Part shown: positions 46,055 to 56,126 of the stretch, piece after piece
How positions within the stretch are numbered: position 1 is the stretch's first letter
Layout: each line of letters opens with the position of its first letter
Source: Solimonas marina
GTDB lineage: Bacteria; Pseudomonadota; Gammaproteobacteria; Nevskiales; Nevskiaceae
Direction of reading: 5' to 3'
Length of the DNA stretch: 64,000 nucleotides
Assembly: GCF_012241385.1 (NCBI RefSeq)
Contig: NZ_JAAVXB010000005.1
Location: 186,001-250,000, forward strand
Position numbers and translations under genes: made by a program
The notes under the pieces: generated by a model
Database searches by the model: none
What the model was told of the DNA's origin: nothing
The model's input: only the letters and a program-made list of their open reading frames with translations

Positions 46055-46495
46055 GTGTTCGCCGGATCACATCAGCTGTCGATAGACGAGAAGGGCCGCA
46101 TGGCGGTCCCGGCCCGCTTTCGCCAGCCGCTCGTCGACAACTGCGGCGCACAACTCGTCCTGACCACTGGGCCGAACCCCTGCATCGAGATCTACCCCGC
46201 CCCCGAATTCCAGCGCATCGTCCGCGACATCCAGGCGATGGACGACCGTGCGACCGCCGAAAAGCTCAAGCAGGTTTTCGTCGGTTTCGCGGTGGAAACT
46301 GCGATGGATGCCCAAGGGCGCGTGCTGTTGCCGCCGATGCTGCGCAAGCGCGCCCGCATCGACAGCGGCGCCGTCCTGATGGGCCAGGACAGCCGTTTCG
46401 ACGTGTGGGCCACGGATACCTGGGAGCAGCGCTTCGGCGAGGGCTCGGATCTGTTGGCTTCGCTCGAAGACGCCTTCCGGACGCTCAAGCGGTGA
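46055..46495 (+). CDS. mraZ: Transcriptional regulator MraZ
   Basis: 146 residues from a GTG start. Two AbrB/MraZ-type domains are visible: LSIDEKGRMAVPARFRQPL and AMDAQGRVLLPPMLRKRA, each with the conserved DxxGR motif. MraZ represses its own promoter in E. coli, and three phased boxes lie just upstream here. It heads the dcw cluster. GTGGAGGA upstream can serve as ribosome site and overlaps the last MraZ box. Confidence 0.95.
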   Translation: MFAGSHQLSIDEKGRMAVPARFRQPLVDNCGAQLVLTTGPNPCIEIYPAPEFQRIVRDIQAMDDRATAEKLKQVFVGFAVETAMDAQGRVLLPPMLRKRARIDSGAVLMGQDSRFDVWATDTWEQRFGEGSDLLASLEDAFRTLKR

Positions 46496-46555
46496 TCGAA
46501 CGCCATGCCATTCGACCATGCGCCAGCCTGCCGCCGGAGTGGGCCTGACGTCGCC

Positions 46556-47440
46556 ATGAAACTGCATCGTCCGGTGATGCTCGATGAAGCCGTCGCCGGC
46601 CTTGCGGTCCGCGACGACGGCATTTATGTGGATGGCACCTTCGGCCGCGGTGGCCACAGCGCGGCGGTGCTCGCGCGCCTTGGCCCGGCCGGCCGCCTGC
46701 ATGCTTTCGATCAGGATCCGCAGGCGGTGGCGCACGGGCGCGAGCATTTCGCCGACGAGCCGCGGCTGACGATCCACCACCGTAATTTCGCCGAGCTGGC
46801 GCGCACGGCTGATGAGGCGGGCATTGCCGGGCGTATCGACGGCATCCTGCTCGACCTCGGTGTGTCATCGCCGCAGCTCGACGATGCCGAGCGCGGCTTC
46901 AGCTTCGGCAAGGCCGGTCCGCTCGACATGCGGATGAACCCGCAGGCCGGCGAGTCGGCGGCCGAGTGGCTGGCGCAGGCTGGCGAGGCGGAGATCGCCG
47001 ACGTGCTCTGGCAGTACGGCGACGAGCGCAACAGCCGCCGCATCGCGCGACGCATCGTCGACACGCGCGCGGCGACGCCGCTGACGACGACGGCCCAGCT
47101 TGCGGACCTGATCGCGGCGGTGCCGGGGCCGCGTTCGCGCCACATTCATCCGGCGACGCGCAGCTTTCAGGCGATCCGCATCTTCATCAATCGCGAGCTC
47201 GACGTACTCCGTGACGTGCTGCAGCAGGCGATCGCGGTGCTGGCACCGGGCGGCCGACTGGTGGTGATCAGCTTCCACTCTCTCGAGGACCGCATCGTCA
47301 AGCGCTATCTGCGCGACGAAGCGCGCAGCGAGGTGCCGACGCTGAAATTGCACGGCAAGCAGTTTCCGACGCGCGAGGAATCGAGCGAAAACCCGCGCGC
47401 GCGCAGCGCTGTGCTGCGCATTGCGGAGCGTCTGCCATGA
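46556..47440 (+). CDS. rsmH: 16S rRNA (cytosine1402-N4)-methyltransferase RsmH
   Basis: 294 residues from ATG 46556, where [10 protein letters not shown] matches the family N-terminus; ATG 46505 would add 17 residues. [12 protein letters not shown] is the SAM motif, [21 protein letters not shown] and the C-terminal [14 protein letters not shown] are typical. It methylates C1402 of 16S rRNA. Its stop overlaps the ftsL start (ATGA). Confidence 0.95.
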   Translation: MKLHRPVMLDEAVAGLAVRDDGIYVDGTFGRGGHSAAVLARLGPAGRLHAFDQDPQAVAHGREHFADEPRLTIHHRNFAELARTADEAGIAGRIDGILLDLGVSSPQLDDAERGFSFGKAGPLDMRMNPQAGESAAEWLAQAGEAEIADVLWQYGDERNSRRIARRIVDTRAATPLTTTAQLADLIAAVPGPRSRHIHPATRSFQAIRIFINRELDVLRDVLQQAIAVLAPGGRLVVISFHSLEDRIVKRYLRDEARSEVPTLKLHGKQFPTREESSENPRARSAVLRIAERLP

Positions 47441-47712
47441 AGCGCGGCGTCATGCTCGTACCGCTGACGCTGATCGTCGCGATCGTCATGTCGGCGCTGG
47501 CCGTGGTGCGCACCAAGCACGAGAACCGTGGCCTGGTGACGCAGCTCGAATCGCTGCGCACCGAACGCGAGCGGCTCGACATGGAATGGGCGCAGCTGCA
47601 GCTCGAGGAAGCGACGCTGGCCAACAACAACCGCGTCGAGCACATCGCACGGCAGAAGCTCGGCATGATCGAGCCGCCGGACTACGTCATCGTTCAGGAG
47701 CGTTCTCGATGA
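47437..47712 (+). CDS. ftsL: Cell division protein FtsL
   Basis: 91 residues with one membrane helix ([17 protein letters not shown]) and a periplasmic coiled coil with heptad-like leucines ([20 protein letters not shown]). FtsL forms the FtsQLB complex at the septum. Short and poorly conserved, it is identified by position between rsmH and ftsI and by topology. ATGA overlaps on both sides. Confidence 0.92.
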   Translation: MKRGVMLVPLTLIVAIVMSALAVVRTKHENRGLVTQLESLRTERERLDMEWAQLQLEEATLANNNRVEHIARQKLGMIEPPDYVIVQERSR

Positions 47713-49484
47713 GGGCGCGCCGCGAGCTGCCGCATCCGCCGCCGGCCGAGACCGTCGGCGGTTGGCGTCGTCTGTTCGTGCTCGGCGCGCTCGGCGTCGG
47801 CGCGGCGATCGTGCTCGGTCGCGCGTTCCAGCTCGAAGTCATCGACCAGGACTTCCTCGCGGCTGAAGGCAGCAAACGCTTCATTCGCAACGTCACGATT
47901 CCGGCGCATCGCGGCGCGATCCTCGATCGGCGTGGCGAGCCGCTGGCGCTGTCGGCGCCGGTCGAGACGCTGTGGGCGGTGCCGCAGGCCTTGCTGGCCA
48001 AGCCGCAATACGTCGATGCGGTGGCGCGCATGATCGGCCGCCAGCCGGCCGAGTTCCGCAAGTTCCTGCAGGCGCGTATCGACCGCAAGTTCGTCTACAT
48101 CAGTGATCCGATGTCGCCGTCCGAAGCCAAGCGCGTCGTCGCGCTCGGCGCGCCCGGTGTGTTTTCAGATCCGTCGTACGCGCGCTATTACCCGGCCGGC
48201 GAAGTGGCGGCGCAGGTGGTCGGCTTCACCGGGCGTGACGGCAACGGTCTGGAAGGCATCGAGCGCGCGCAGGAAGCGCAGCTGGCCGGCAAGGAAGGCT
48301 CGCGCCGCGTGATTCGCGATCGCTCCGGCAACATCGTCGAGGACAACCTCGAGTACAAGCCGGCGCAGTCGGGCGAGGATGTACAGCTGACCATCGATCT
48401 GCGCATCCAGTACCTCGCGTATCGCGAGCTCAAGGAAGCGGTGGTCAAGCATGATGCCAAGGGCGGCACCATCGTCATCGTCGACAGTGCCACCGGCGAC
48501 ATCCTGGCGATGGCGTCGCAGCCTGGCTACAACCCGAACAATCCGGCCGAGCGCAAGCCGCCGGGCACGCGCAACCGCGCGGTCACCGATCTCTACGAGC
48601 CGGGCTCGACGGCCAAGCCGTTGCTGGTGTCGCAGGCGTTGGAGCTTGGCGTGTTCCAGCCGACCAGCACCATCGACACGGCGCCGGGTTGGTTCAAGGT
48701 CGGTTCGCTGACGGTACGTGACGAACACGACGACGGCGTCATGAGCCTGGCACGGATTCTGGCCAAGTCGAGCAATGTCGGCGCTGCCAAGATCGGCCTG
48801 ACGCTGGGTGCCGAGGCGGTGTGGTCCGGCCTGCAGCGCTTCGGCATCGCCGAGCCCTTGTACCTGTCGTTCCCGGGCGAGGTGAACTCGGTCGTGCGCA
48901 ATTACAGCGAGTGGGGGCAGATCGCCACCGCCACTGCTTCGTATGGCTACGGCTGGTCGACCAACGCGCTACATGAAGTGCGCGCCTATTCGGCGATTGC
49001 CAACGACGGCTTGATGCCGCATCTGCGCCTGCTCAAGAACGCCGCACCGGTGCCGCCGCAGCGTGCGATCTCGGCACGCACGGCGCGTGAAGTGCGACGC
49101 ATGCTCGAAACCGTCGTGCAGCCCGGTGGCAGCGCCACGCGTGCGGCAGTGCAGGGCTACGACGTCGCCGGCAAGACCGGCACCGCGCGCAAGCTGTCCG
49201 ACAACGGGACTTACGACAGCTCGCGCCATGAGGCGCTGTTCGTCGGCATGGTGCCGGCCGAGCAGCCGCGCCTGGTCGGCATGGTCATCATCGATGAGCC
49301 GGGCGACGGTCGTTACTACGGGGGCCTGGCGGCGGCGCCGGTGTTCGCGCGCGTCATGCAGGGCGCGGCGCGCCTGTTGCAGATCTCGCCGGACGGTGCG
49401 ATCAGTCCCGACCTGCCGGCGCCGAGCGCGCCGTCGAGCGGCACGCCGATGATGGTCAAGGTCAACGCGAGGGCCGGTCAATGA
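47709..49484 (+). CDS. ftsI: Peptidoglycan D,D-transpeptidase FtsI (PBP3)
   Basis: 591 residues. A membrane anchor (LFVLGALGVGAAIVLG) precedes the dimerisation domain; the transpeptidase motifs are STAK (300-303), SSN (354-356) and KTG (489-491). It cross-links septal peptidoglycan with FtsW and is a beta-lactam target. ATGA overlaps with ftsL and murE make tight coupling. Confidence 0.96.
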   Translation: MRARRELPHPPPAETVGGWRRLFVLGALGVGAAIVLGRAFQLEVIDQDFLAAEGSKRFIRNVTIPAHRGAILDRRGEPLALSAPVETLWAVPQALLAKPQYVDAVARMIGRQPAEFRKFLQARIDRKFVYISDPMSPSEAKRVVALGAPGVFSDPSYARYYPAGEVAAQVVGFTGRDGNGLEGIERAQEAQLAGKEGSRRVIRDRSGNIVEDNLEYKPAQSGEDVQLTIDLRIQYLAYRELKEAVVKHDAKGGTIVIVDSATGDILAMASQPGYNPNNPAERKPPGTRNRAVTDLYEPGSTAKPLLVSQALELGVFQPTSTIDTAPGWFKVGSLTVRDEHDDGVMSLARILAKSSNVGAAKIGLTLGAEAVWSGLQRFGIAEPLYLSFPGEVNSVVRNYSEWGQIATATASYGYGWSTNALHEVRAYSAIANDGLMPHLRLLKNAAPVPPQRAISARTAREVRRMLETVVQPGGSATRAAVQGYDVAGKTGTARKLSDNGTYDSSRHEALFVGMVPAEQPRLVGMVIIDEPGDGRYYGGLAAAPVFARVMQGAARLLQISPDGAISPDLPAPSAPSSGTPMMVKVNARAGQ

Positions 49485-50980
49485 GCGGCGCGGCTCTGTC
49501 GTTGAAGACGGTGCTTGCCGATTACGGCGTGCCGGCGCCAGACGTCGAGGTGACCGGCATCGAACTCGATTCGCGCCGAGTGTCGGCCGGCGATCTGTTC
49601 CTTGCGTGCCGCGGCAGCGGGGCCAGCCACGGCTTGTCGTTCGTCGAGCAGGCGCTGATGCGCGGTGCGGCGGCGATCGCCTGGGAGCCGGCGCCCGGCG
49701 TGCATGCGCCCGATGCCGGCGTGCCGCAGGTCGCCGTGCCGCAGCTCGGCGCGCGGGCCGGCGAGATTGCCGCGCGCTTCTACGGCACGCCGTCGGCACA
49801 CCTGTACTGCACCGGCGTCACCGGTACCGACGGCAAGACGTCGACGGCCTATTTGATCGCACAGGCCTTCGAACAGCTCGGCAAGCCGAGCGCCTACCTC
49901 GGCACGATCGGCATGGGCCGCATCGGCGCGCTCGACCGCAACACGCACACGACGCCGGATCCGGTGCGGCTGCAGCGCTGGCTGGCGAAGATGCGCCAGA
50001 GCGGCGCGCGCGCGGTGGCCATGGAAGTCTCGTCGCATGCGCTTGATCAGGCGCGCGTTGCCGGTATCAGCTTCCGCACGGCGGTGCTGACCAATGTCAC
50101 GCGCGACCATCTCGATTACCACGGCACCGTCGAGGCTTACATCGCGGCCAAGCGCAAGCTGTTTGAGCGCCCGGAGCTGACGACGGCGGTGCTCAATCGC
50201 GACGACGCCTGCGGGCGCGACTGGATCGCCGCGCAGCGCGGCCGCATCGAGGTGATCGCCTACGGCATCGACGGCGAGATACCGGACCTGCCGCATCTGA
50301 TCGCACGGGATGCGCGCTTCGATACCACGGGCCTGCAATTCACCGTCGACAGCCACCTCGGTCGTGCGCAGATCGCCAGTCCGCTACTCGGACGTTTCAA
50401 CGTTCACAACCTGCTGGCCGCGCTCGGCGCGTTGATCGCCGACGGCGTGCCGCTGGCCGATGCCGCGGCGGCGTTGTCGAAAGCGCGAACGGTGCCCGGC
50501 CGCATCGAAGGCTATCGTCGCGCCGATGGCGGGCCGTTGGTTGTGGTCGACTATGCGCATACGCCGGAGGCACTGCGTCAGGTGCTCGCGGCCGTGCGCG
50601 TGCACACCGCCGGCCGGCTGAGCTGCGTATTCGGCTGCGGCGGCGATCGCGATCGCGGCAAGCGGCCGCTGATGGCGCAGGCCGCGCAGGCCGGCGCCGA
50701 TCGGCTGATCGTCACCGACGACAACCCGCGCAGCGAAGCGCCGCAGGCGATCGTCGACGAAGTGCTGAGTGGTCTCGATGTGTCGGCGCGCGCTGCGGCG
50801 CGTGTGATCCATGACCGTGCGTCGGCGATCCATGCCGCGATTGCCGAGGCGGCTGACGGCGACGTCGTGGTGATCGCCGGCAAGGGCCACGAGGACTATC
50901 AGATCTACGGCAGCGACGTGCGCGCGTTCAGCGATCGCGATTTCGTTGCCGCGACGCTGGGGCTGGAGGTGCGCGCATGA
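49481..50980 (+). CDS. murE: UDP-MurNAc-L-Ala-D-Glu:meso-DAP ligase
   Basis: 499 residues. ATP motif GVTGTDGKTST and the meso-diaminopimelate selectivity motif DNPR (in TDDNPRSEAPQ) are present, so this cell wall uses meso-DAP, not lysine. It adds the third peptide residue in the cytoplasm. ATGA overlaps with ftsI and murF. Confidence 0.96.
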   Translation: MSGAALSLKTVLADYGVPAPDVEVTGIELDSRRVSAGDLFLACRGSGASHGLSFVEQALMRGAAAIAWEPAPGVHAPDAGVPQVAVPQLGARAGEIAARFYGTPSAHLYCTGVTGTDGKTSTAYLIAQAFEQLGKPSAYLGTIGMGRIGALDRNTHTTPDPVRLQRWLAKMRQSGARAVAMEVSSHALDQARVAGISFRTAVLTNVTRDHLDYHGTVEAYIAAKRKLFERPELTTAVLNRDDACGRDWIAAQRGRIEVIAYGIDGEIPDLPHLIARDARFDTTGLQFTVDSHLGRAQIASPLLGRFNVHNLLAALGALIADGVPLADAAAALSKARTVPGRIEGYRRADGGPLVVVDYAHTPEALRQVLAAVRVHTAGRLSCVFGCGGDRDRGKRPLMAQAAQAGADRLIVTDDNPRSEAPQAIVDEVLSGLDVSARAAARVIHDRASAIHAAIAEAADGDVVVIAGKGHEDYQIYGSDVRAFSDRDFVAATLGLEVRA

Positions 50981-52341
50981 TGTTCGCGCTCTCCGAGCTG
51001 CTGACGCCGCTCAACGCCGAGCTGCGCGGTCGCGATCTGCGTTTCGCACAGGTCACGACCGACAGCCGCAACGAAGTCGATGGTGCGCTGTTCGTCGCGC
51101 TCAAGGGCGAGCGCTTCGATGGTCACGCGTTCGTCGCGCAAGCGAAGGACAACGGCGCGGTTGCGGCGCTGGTGTCGGAATTCGTCGACGTCGATCTGCC
51201 GCAGCTCAAGGTGACCGACACGCTGGCCGGTCTGCAGCAGCTGGCGATGCAGTGGCGGCAGCGCTTCGATCTTCCGGTGGTCGCGGTGACCGGCAGCAAC
51301 GGCAAGACCACGACCAAGCAACTGCTGGCGGCGGTGTTCGCGGCGCGCGGTCCGGTGCTGGCGACGCAGGGCAATTTGAACAATCACATCGGCGTGCCGC
51401 TGACGCTGCTGCGCCTGCGCGGCGAGCACCGCACGGCCGTCATCGAAATGGGGGCGAACCACGCCGGCGAGATCGCGCTACTGGCGGCGATCGCGCAGCC
51501 CGACGTCGGTGTCGTCACGCAGGCTGGCGACGCGCACCTCGAAGGCTTCGGCTCGCGTGATGGCGTTGCGCATGCCAAGGGCGAGCTGTTCGCCGCGCTC
51601 GACGCGCGCGGTGTCGCCGTCATCAATGCTGACGACGTCTATGCGCCACTGTGGACGACGCTCGCCGGCCAGGCCTCGATCATCCGCTTCGGCCTCGGCG
51701 AAGGCGCCGACGTGCGCGCGATGCACGTCGAGCCGCAAGCAGGCGCCGGTACGCGCTTCACACTGGTAACGCCGCAGGGCCGTGCCGAAACGCTGCTGCC
51801 GATGCCGGGCCGGCACAACGTCATGAACGCACTGGCGGCCGCTGCTTGCGGCATCGCGCTGGGCCTGGAGCCGGCTCAGATCGCGATCGGCCTGTCGCGC
51901 GCCGAGGGTGCGAGCGGGCGCTTGAACTGGAAGACCACCGCGCAAGGCGCACGCCTGCTCGACGACAGCTACAACGCCAATCCGAGCTCGCTGCGCGCTG
52001 GTCTGGAGCTGCTGTCCGAGTTGCCGGGTCGTCGCTGGCTGGTGCTCGGCAACATGGCCGAGCTGGGTCCGAACAGCGCGCAGTTGCACGCCGACGCCGG
52101 CAGTGCGGCGCGTCATCTCGGCATCGAGCGCCTGTTCGCGGTCGGGCCGATGGCGTCCGCGGCCGTACAGGCCTTCGGTGCCGGTGGCCAGTGTTTCGAA
52201 GACAACGATCAGCTCGCCGCGGCGGTCGCCGACGAGCTCGATTCAACCATCACGCTGCTGGTGAAGGGTTCGCGGTCGGCGCGCATGGAACGCGTCGTCG
52301 CCGCGCTCACCGGCGATACGTCGTCCGGGGGCATGCACTAG
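50977..52341 (+). CDS. murF: UDP-MurNAc-tripeptide:D-Ala-D-Ala ligase
   Basis: 454 residues. ATP motif [25 protein letters not shown] and [19 protein letters not shown] are the family hallmarks. It completes the UDP-MurNAc-pentapeptide. It starts in an ATGA overlap with murE and its TAG shares a base with the GTG start of mraY. Confidence 0.96.
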   Translation: MMFALSELLTPLNAELRGRDLRFAQVTTDSRNEVDGALFVALKGERFDGHAFVAQAKDNGAVAALVSEFVDVDLPQLKVTDTLAGLQQLAMQWRQRFDLPVVAVTGSNGKTTTKQLLAAVFAARGPVLATQGNLNNHIGVPLTLLRLRGEHRTAVIEMGANHAGEIALLAAIAQPDVGVVTQAGDAHLEGFGSRDGVAHAKGELFAALDARGVAVINADDVYAPLWTTLAGQASIIRFGLGEGADVRAMHVEPQAGAGTRFTLVTPQGRAETLLPMPGRHNVMNALAAAACGIALGLEPAQIAIGLSRAEGASGRLNWKTTAQGARLLDDSYNANPSSLRAGLELLSELPGRRWLVLGNMAELGPNSAQLHADAGSAARHLGIERLFAVGPMASAAVQAFGAGGQCFEDNDQLAAAVADELDSTITLLVKGSRSARMERVVAALTGDTSSGGMH

Positions 52342-53426
52342 TGCTGTACCACCTCGCAGAATTCCTGAAGCAGTATGTCAGCGGCTTCAATGTCTTCACC
52401 TACCTGACGCTGCGCAGCGTGCTGGGCGTGCTGACGGCGCTGATCTTCTGCTTCGCATTCGGGCCGCTGTTGATCGAACGCCTGTATCGCTTCAAGTTCG
52501 GTCAGCCGGTGCGCGACGACGGTCCGCAGTCGCATCTGAAGAAGACCGGTACGCCGACCATGGGCGGCGTGCTGATCCTGGGTGCGATCGCGGTGTCGAC
52601 GCTGCTGTGGGCAGACCTGGCGAATCGTTTCGTCTGGTTCGCGCTGATCGTGACGCTGGCGTTCGGCGCGGTCGGTTTCGCCGACGACTACATCAAGATC
52701 AAGTACAAGGATCCCAAGGGGCTGCCGGCGCGCAAGAAGTATTTCTGGCTGTCGCTGGTTGGCTTCGGCGTTGCGACGGCGATGTACTGGACGGCCAACG
52801 AGCCGGCCGAGACCACGCTGATCTTCCCGTTCATCAAGCACGTCTCGATTTCGCTCGGCATCTTCTTCATTCCGTGGGCGTATCTGGTGATCGTCGGCAG
52901 CAGCAACGCCGTCAACCTGACCGACGGACTCGATGGCCTGGCGATCATGCCGACGGTGCTGGTTGCCTCGGCGCTGGCGATCTTCGCCTACGCCAGCGGC
53001 AACGCGAAGTTCGCCACCTACCTGGGCATTCCGTTCATCAGCGGTGCCGGCGAGCTGGCGATTTTCTGCACCGCCATCGCCGGTGCCGGCCTCGGCTTTC
53101 TGTGGTTCAACGCCTATCCGGCGCAAGTCTTCATGGGCGACGTCGGCGCGCTGGCGCTCGGCGCGGCGCTGGGTGTCGTCGCGGTGCTGGTTCGTCAGGA
53201 AATCGTGCTGGCGATCATGGGCGGCATCTTCGTCGCCGAGACCGTGTCGGTGGCGCTGCAGGTCGGCTACTTCAAGTGGTCGGGCGGCAAGCGCATTTTC
53301 CGCATGGCGCCGCTGCATCACCACTACGAGCTCAAGGGCTGGCCGGAGCCGAAGATCATCGTCCGCTTCTGGATCATCACGCTGGTGCTGGTGCTGATCG
53401 GCCTGACGTCGTTGAAGGTGCGCTGA
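52341..53426 (+). CDS. mraY: Phospho-MurNAc-pentapeptide transferase MraY
   Basis: 361 residues from a GTG start at 52341 ([20 protein letters not shown] follows). About ten membrane helices with the catalytic motifs [22 protein letters not shown] and the histidine cluster [12 protein letters not shown]. It makes lipid I at the inner membrane. One-base overlaps with murF (TAGTG) and murD (TGATG). Confidence 0.96.
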   Translation: MLYHLAEFLKQYVSGFNVFTYLTLRSVLGVLTALIFCFAFGPLLIERLYRFKFGQPVRDDGPQSHLKKTGTPTMGGVLILGAIAVSTLLWADLANRFVWFALIVTLAFGAVGFADDYIKIKYKDPKGLPARKKYFWLSLVGFGVATAMYWTANEPAETTLIFPFIKHVSISLGIFFIPWAYLVIVGSSNAVNLTDGLDGLAIMPTVLVASALAIFAYASGNAKFATYLGIPFISGAGELAIFCTAIAGAGLGFLWFNAYPAQVFMGDVGALALGAALGVVAVLVRQEIVLAIMGGIFVAETVSVALQVGYFKWSGGKRIFRMAPLHHHYELKGWPEPKIIVRFWIITLVLVLIGLTSLKVR

Positions 53427-54805
53427 TGGAAAGGCACGTCAGGCGAGAGGCAGGAGGCGGGAGGCGGTACGACGGGCAGCGTGTGCTCGTCGTCGGGCTT
53501 GGCCTGTCCGGCGCGTCGGCCTTGCGTTATCTCGCGCGTGAAGGTGCCGATCTCGTCGTCACCGACTCGCGTGCGGCGCCGAAGGGCATCGAGGATTTGC
53601 GTGCGCAATATCCGCGATTCGAATTCCGCCTCGGCGCGTTCTCGGCACCGCAGCCGCTGTCGCAGTTCGCGACGGCGGTCGTCTCGCCGGGCGTGCCCCT
53701 CGACGCGCCGTTCGTCAAGGAATTGGTCGCTGCCGGTGTCGAGATCGTCGGTGATGTCGAACTGTTCGCGCGCGCGCTCGATACGTCTCCCGCCGCCTGC
53801 CGCCCGCCTCGCGTCATCGGCATTACCGGCAGTAACGGCAAGAGCACGGTGACGACGCTGGTCGGCGAGATGGCGAAGGCCGCCGGTCTGCGCGTCGCGG
53901 TCGGCGGCAACCTCGGCACGCCGGCGCTCGACCTGCTCGGTGACGATGTCGAGCTGTACGTGCTGGAGCTGTCGAGCTTCCAGCTCGAGACCACCCACAC
54001 GCTGTGCTGCGTGGCGGCGACGGTTCTCAATCTGTCGCAGGACCATCTCGACCGCCACGGCACGATGGAACACTACGGCCGCGTCAAGGCGCGCATCTTC
54101 AGCGGCTGCGCGCATGCCGTCGTCAATCGCGACGATGCTGCAGTCATGGCACTGGCGCCGGCCGATGCGACGACCTTCGGGCTCGATGCGCCGACCGTGG
54201 GCCACTATGGCTTGCGCGACGGCCAGGCAAGCTTGGCTGCCGGCGACGACGCGCTGCTGCCGGTCGCCGAGCTGAAGATCTTCGGCCTGCATAACGCGGC
54301 CAATGCGCTGGCGGCGCTGGCGCTGGCCGACGCGGCTGGGATCGCGCGCGAGGCCAGTCTCGTGGCGCTGCGTGCCTTCGGTGGCCTGCCGCACCGCTGC
54401 GAGTTCGTCGCCACAGTTGATGGCGTCGGCTATTTCAACGATTCGAAGGGCACCAACGTCGGCTCGACGCTGGCGGCGCTGAACGGCCTGCCGGCGCCGA
54501 TCGTCTGGCTCGGCGGCGGCCAGGGCAAGGGGCAGTCGTTCGTCGAACTGCGTGAGGCCTTGGCGCGCAAAGGGCGCGCCGCCGTGCTGTTCGGCGAAGA
54601 CGCCGGCGCGATTGAGCACGACATCTTCGGTGCGTTGCCGATCTGGCGCGAGGCCGACATGAGCGGTGCGCTGCAGCGTGCCCGCGCGTTGGCCGAAGCC
54701 GGCGATCGCGTGCTGCTGTCACCGGCCTGCGCGAGCTTCGACCAGTTCAAGAGCTACGTCGATCGCGGCGAGCAGTTCCGCGCCGCCGTGGGAGCACTCG
54801 CATGA
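53426..54805 (+). CDS. murD: UDP-MurNAc-L-Ala:D-Glu ligase, with two short in-frame insertions
   Basis: 459 residues. RVLVVGLGLSGASALRYL and ATP motif ITGSNGKSTVTTLVGEM are typical. Two stretches look inserted: residues 2-14 before the Rossmann start, and about eight residues (DTSPAACRPP) before the ATP motif. Their DNA contains near-identical 18-mers in opposite orientation (53449-53466 and 53784-53801). Activity is likely intact. Its TGA lies in the left ATGA of repeat copy A. Confidence 0.93.
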   Translation: MERHVRREAGGGRRYDGQRVLVVGLGLSGASALRYLAREGADLVVTDSRAAPKGIEDLRAQYPRFEFRLGAFSAPQPLSQFATAVVSPGVPLDAPFVKELVAAGVEIVGDVELFARALDTSPAACRPPRVIGITGSNGKSTVTTLVGEMAKAAGLRVAVGGNLGTPALDLLGDDVELYVLELSSFQLETTHTLCCVAATVLNLSQDHLDRHGTMEHYGRVKARIFSGCAHAVVNRDDAAVMALAPADATTFGLDAPTVGHYGLRDGQASLAAGDDALLPVAELKIFGLHNAANALAALALADAAGIAREASLVALRAFGGLPHRCEFVATVDGVGYFNDSKGTNVGSTLAALNGLPAPIVWLGGGQGKGQSFVELREALARKGRAAVLFGEDAGAIEHDIFGALPIWREADMSGALQRARALAEAGDRVLLSPACASFDQFKSYVDRGEQFRAAVGALA

Positions 54806-54906
54806 GCATGCGACACGGTGCTTTGCGCGCAGCGCAAACGGGTGCGGAAGCCTGCTCTCTCATGCGAACGGCCGTGCTTGCAGGCAACGCGAGGGTGGGC
54901 GCATGA
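54802..54906 (+). repeat. 105-bp stop/start-junction repeat, copy A (murD/ftsW), with a coupled 34-codon frame
   Basis: It lies exactly between the murD stop (ATGA at 54802-54805) and the ftsW start (ATGA at 54903-54906). It is 90% identical to the murG/murC copy (95/105). The hairpin TTTGCGC-GCA-GCGCAAA is at 54822-54838. The frame begins [18 protein letters not shown] and has no stop until the ftsW ATGA. GAGGG near the end is the ftsW ribosome site. Confidence 0.9.
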
Positions 54907-56126
54907 GCGCGACCGGCGACCGCTGGGGCATTCCCGAAACGCGTTTCGGCGTCGACAACTGGCTGTGCGGCGCGATCGCGACGCTGCTGCTGTGGGGTTT
55001 GATCATGGTGGCGTCGGCATCGGTCGCGCAGGCGACCAAGCTGACCGGCGATCCGTTCTACTTTTTCTATCGCCAGCTGCTGTTCATGGCGGTCGGCGGC
55101 GCCGGGGGCTTCGCGCTGTACTGCGTGCCGATGCGGCAATGGCAGCGCAGCAGCAACTGGTTGCTGCTGTTTGCGGTGGCGCTGCTGGCGTTGGTGCTGA
55201 TTCCTGGGATCGGCGTCAAGGTCAACGGCGCGCGGCGCTGGATCGACGTCGGCCTGTTCCGCCTGCAGGCGTCGGAGCCGGTGCGTCTGGCGCTGATCAT
55301 CTGGATCTCGGCCTATATCACGCGTCGCCAGGTGCAGTTGCAGAGCAGCCTGAAGGGCTTGGCGATGCCGATCATCGCGATTCTGTTTCCGTGCTTTTTG
55401 CTGCTGTGCGAGCCGGACTTCGGCGCCACCGCGATCCTGCTCGGCGTCGTGTTCCTGATGCTGTTCCTCGGCGGTGCGCGCGTGCACTACTACGCGATGA
55501 TCGTCGGCGTTGCCGGTGCCGGTCTTGCCTTGATCGCGGTCGCCGCGCCGTATCGCCTGCAGCGCATGCTGAATTTCATGAATCCGTGGGCCGACGTCGA
55601 GAACGCCGGCTGGCAGCTCGCGCAGTCGCTGATCGCCGTCGGCCGCGGCGAATGGACCGGCGTCGGTCTCGGCAACAGCGTGCAGAAGTTGCTGTACCTG
55701 CCGGAAATGCACACCGACTTCATCTTCGCGATCCTCGCCGAGGAATTCGGCCTGCTCGGCATCGCCATCCTGCTGAGTCTGTTCGGCATCGTCGTCTGGC
55801 GCGGCTTCGCGATCGCGCGCGCCGCCGAGCTCGATGGTCGCCGCTTCTCCGCGTACCTGTGTTACGGCCTGTCCGGCTGGATCGGCCTGCAGGCGCTGAT
55901 CAACATGGCCGTCAACATGGGCCTGCTGCCGACCAAGGGCCTGACGCTGCCGATGATCAGCTCCGGCGGTTCGTCGCTGATGACGGTCTGTGCGCTGATC
56001 GGTCTGATCCTTCGCGTCGACTACGAGAACCGCGCCGCTGCCGGTGGCGTCGTCTCGACCGAGAACGGTGCCCGCGAGCGGCCCTTGCGTACCGATGGTG
56101 CGCGTGCCCAGGGGGTGCGCTCATGA
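54903..56126 (+). CDS. ftsW: Peptidoglycan glycosyltransferase FtsW
   Basis: 407 residues with about ten membrane helices (SEDS family). NGARRWIDVG, the catalytic-Asp region CEPDFGATAILL and NMGLLPTKGLTLPMISSGGSS are conserved. It polymerises septal glycan together with FtsI. The start ATG is the right-hand ATGA of the 105-bp repeat; an upstream extension of the frame runs through the repeat but is not conserved. ATGA overlap with murG. Confidence 0.95.
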   Translation: MSATGDRWGIPETRFGVDNWLCGAIATLLLWGLIMVASASVAQATKLTGDPFYFFYRQLLFMAVGGAGGFALYCVPMRQWQRSSNWLLLFAVALLALVLIPGIGVKVNGARRWIDVGLFRLQASEPVRLALIIWISAYITRRQVQLQSSLKGLAMPIIAILFPCFLLLCEPDFGATAILLGVVFLMLFLGGARVHYYAMIVGVAGAGLALIAVAAPYRLQRMLNFMNPWADVENAGWQLAQSLIAVGRGEWTGVGLGNSVQKLLYLPEMHTDFIFAILAEEFGLLGIAILLSLFGIVVWRGFAIARAAELDGRRFSAYLCYGLSGWIGLQALINMAVNMGLLPTKGLTLPMISSGGSSLMTVCALIGLILRVDYENRAAAGGVVSTENGARERPLRTDGARAQGVRS

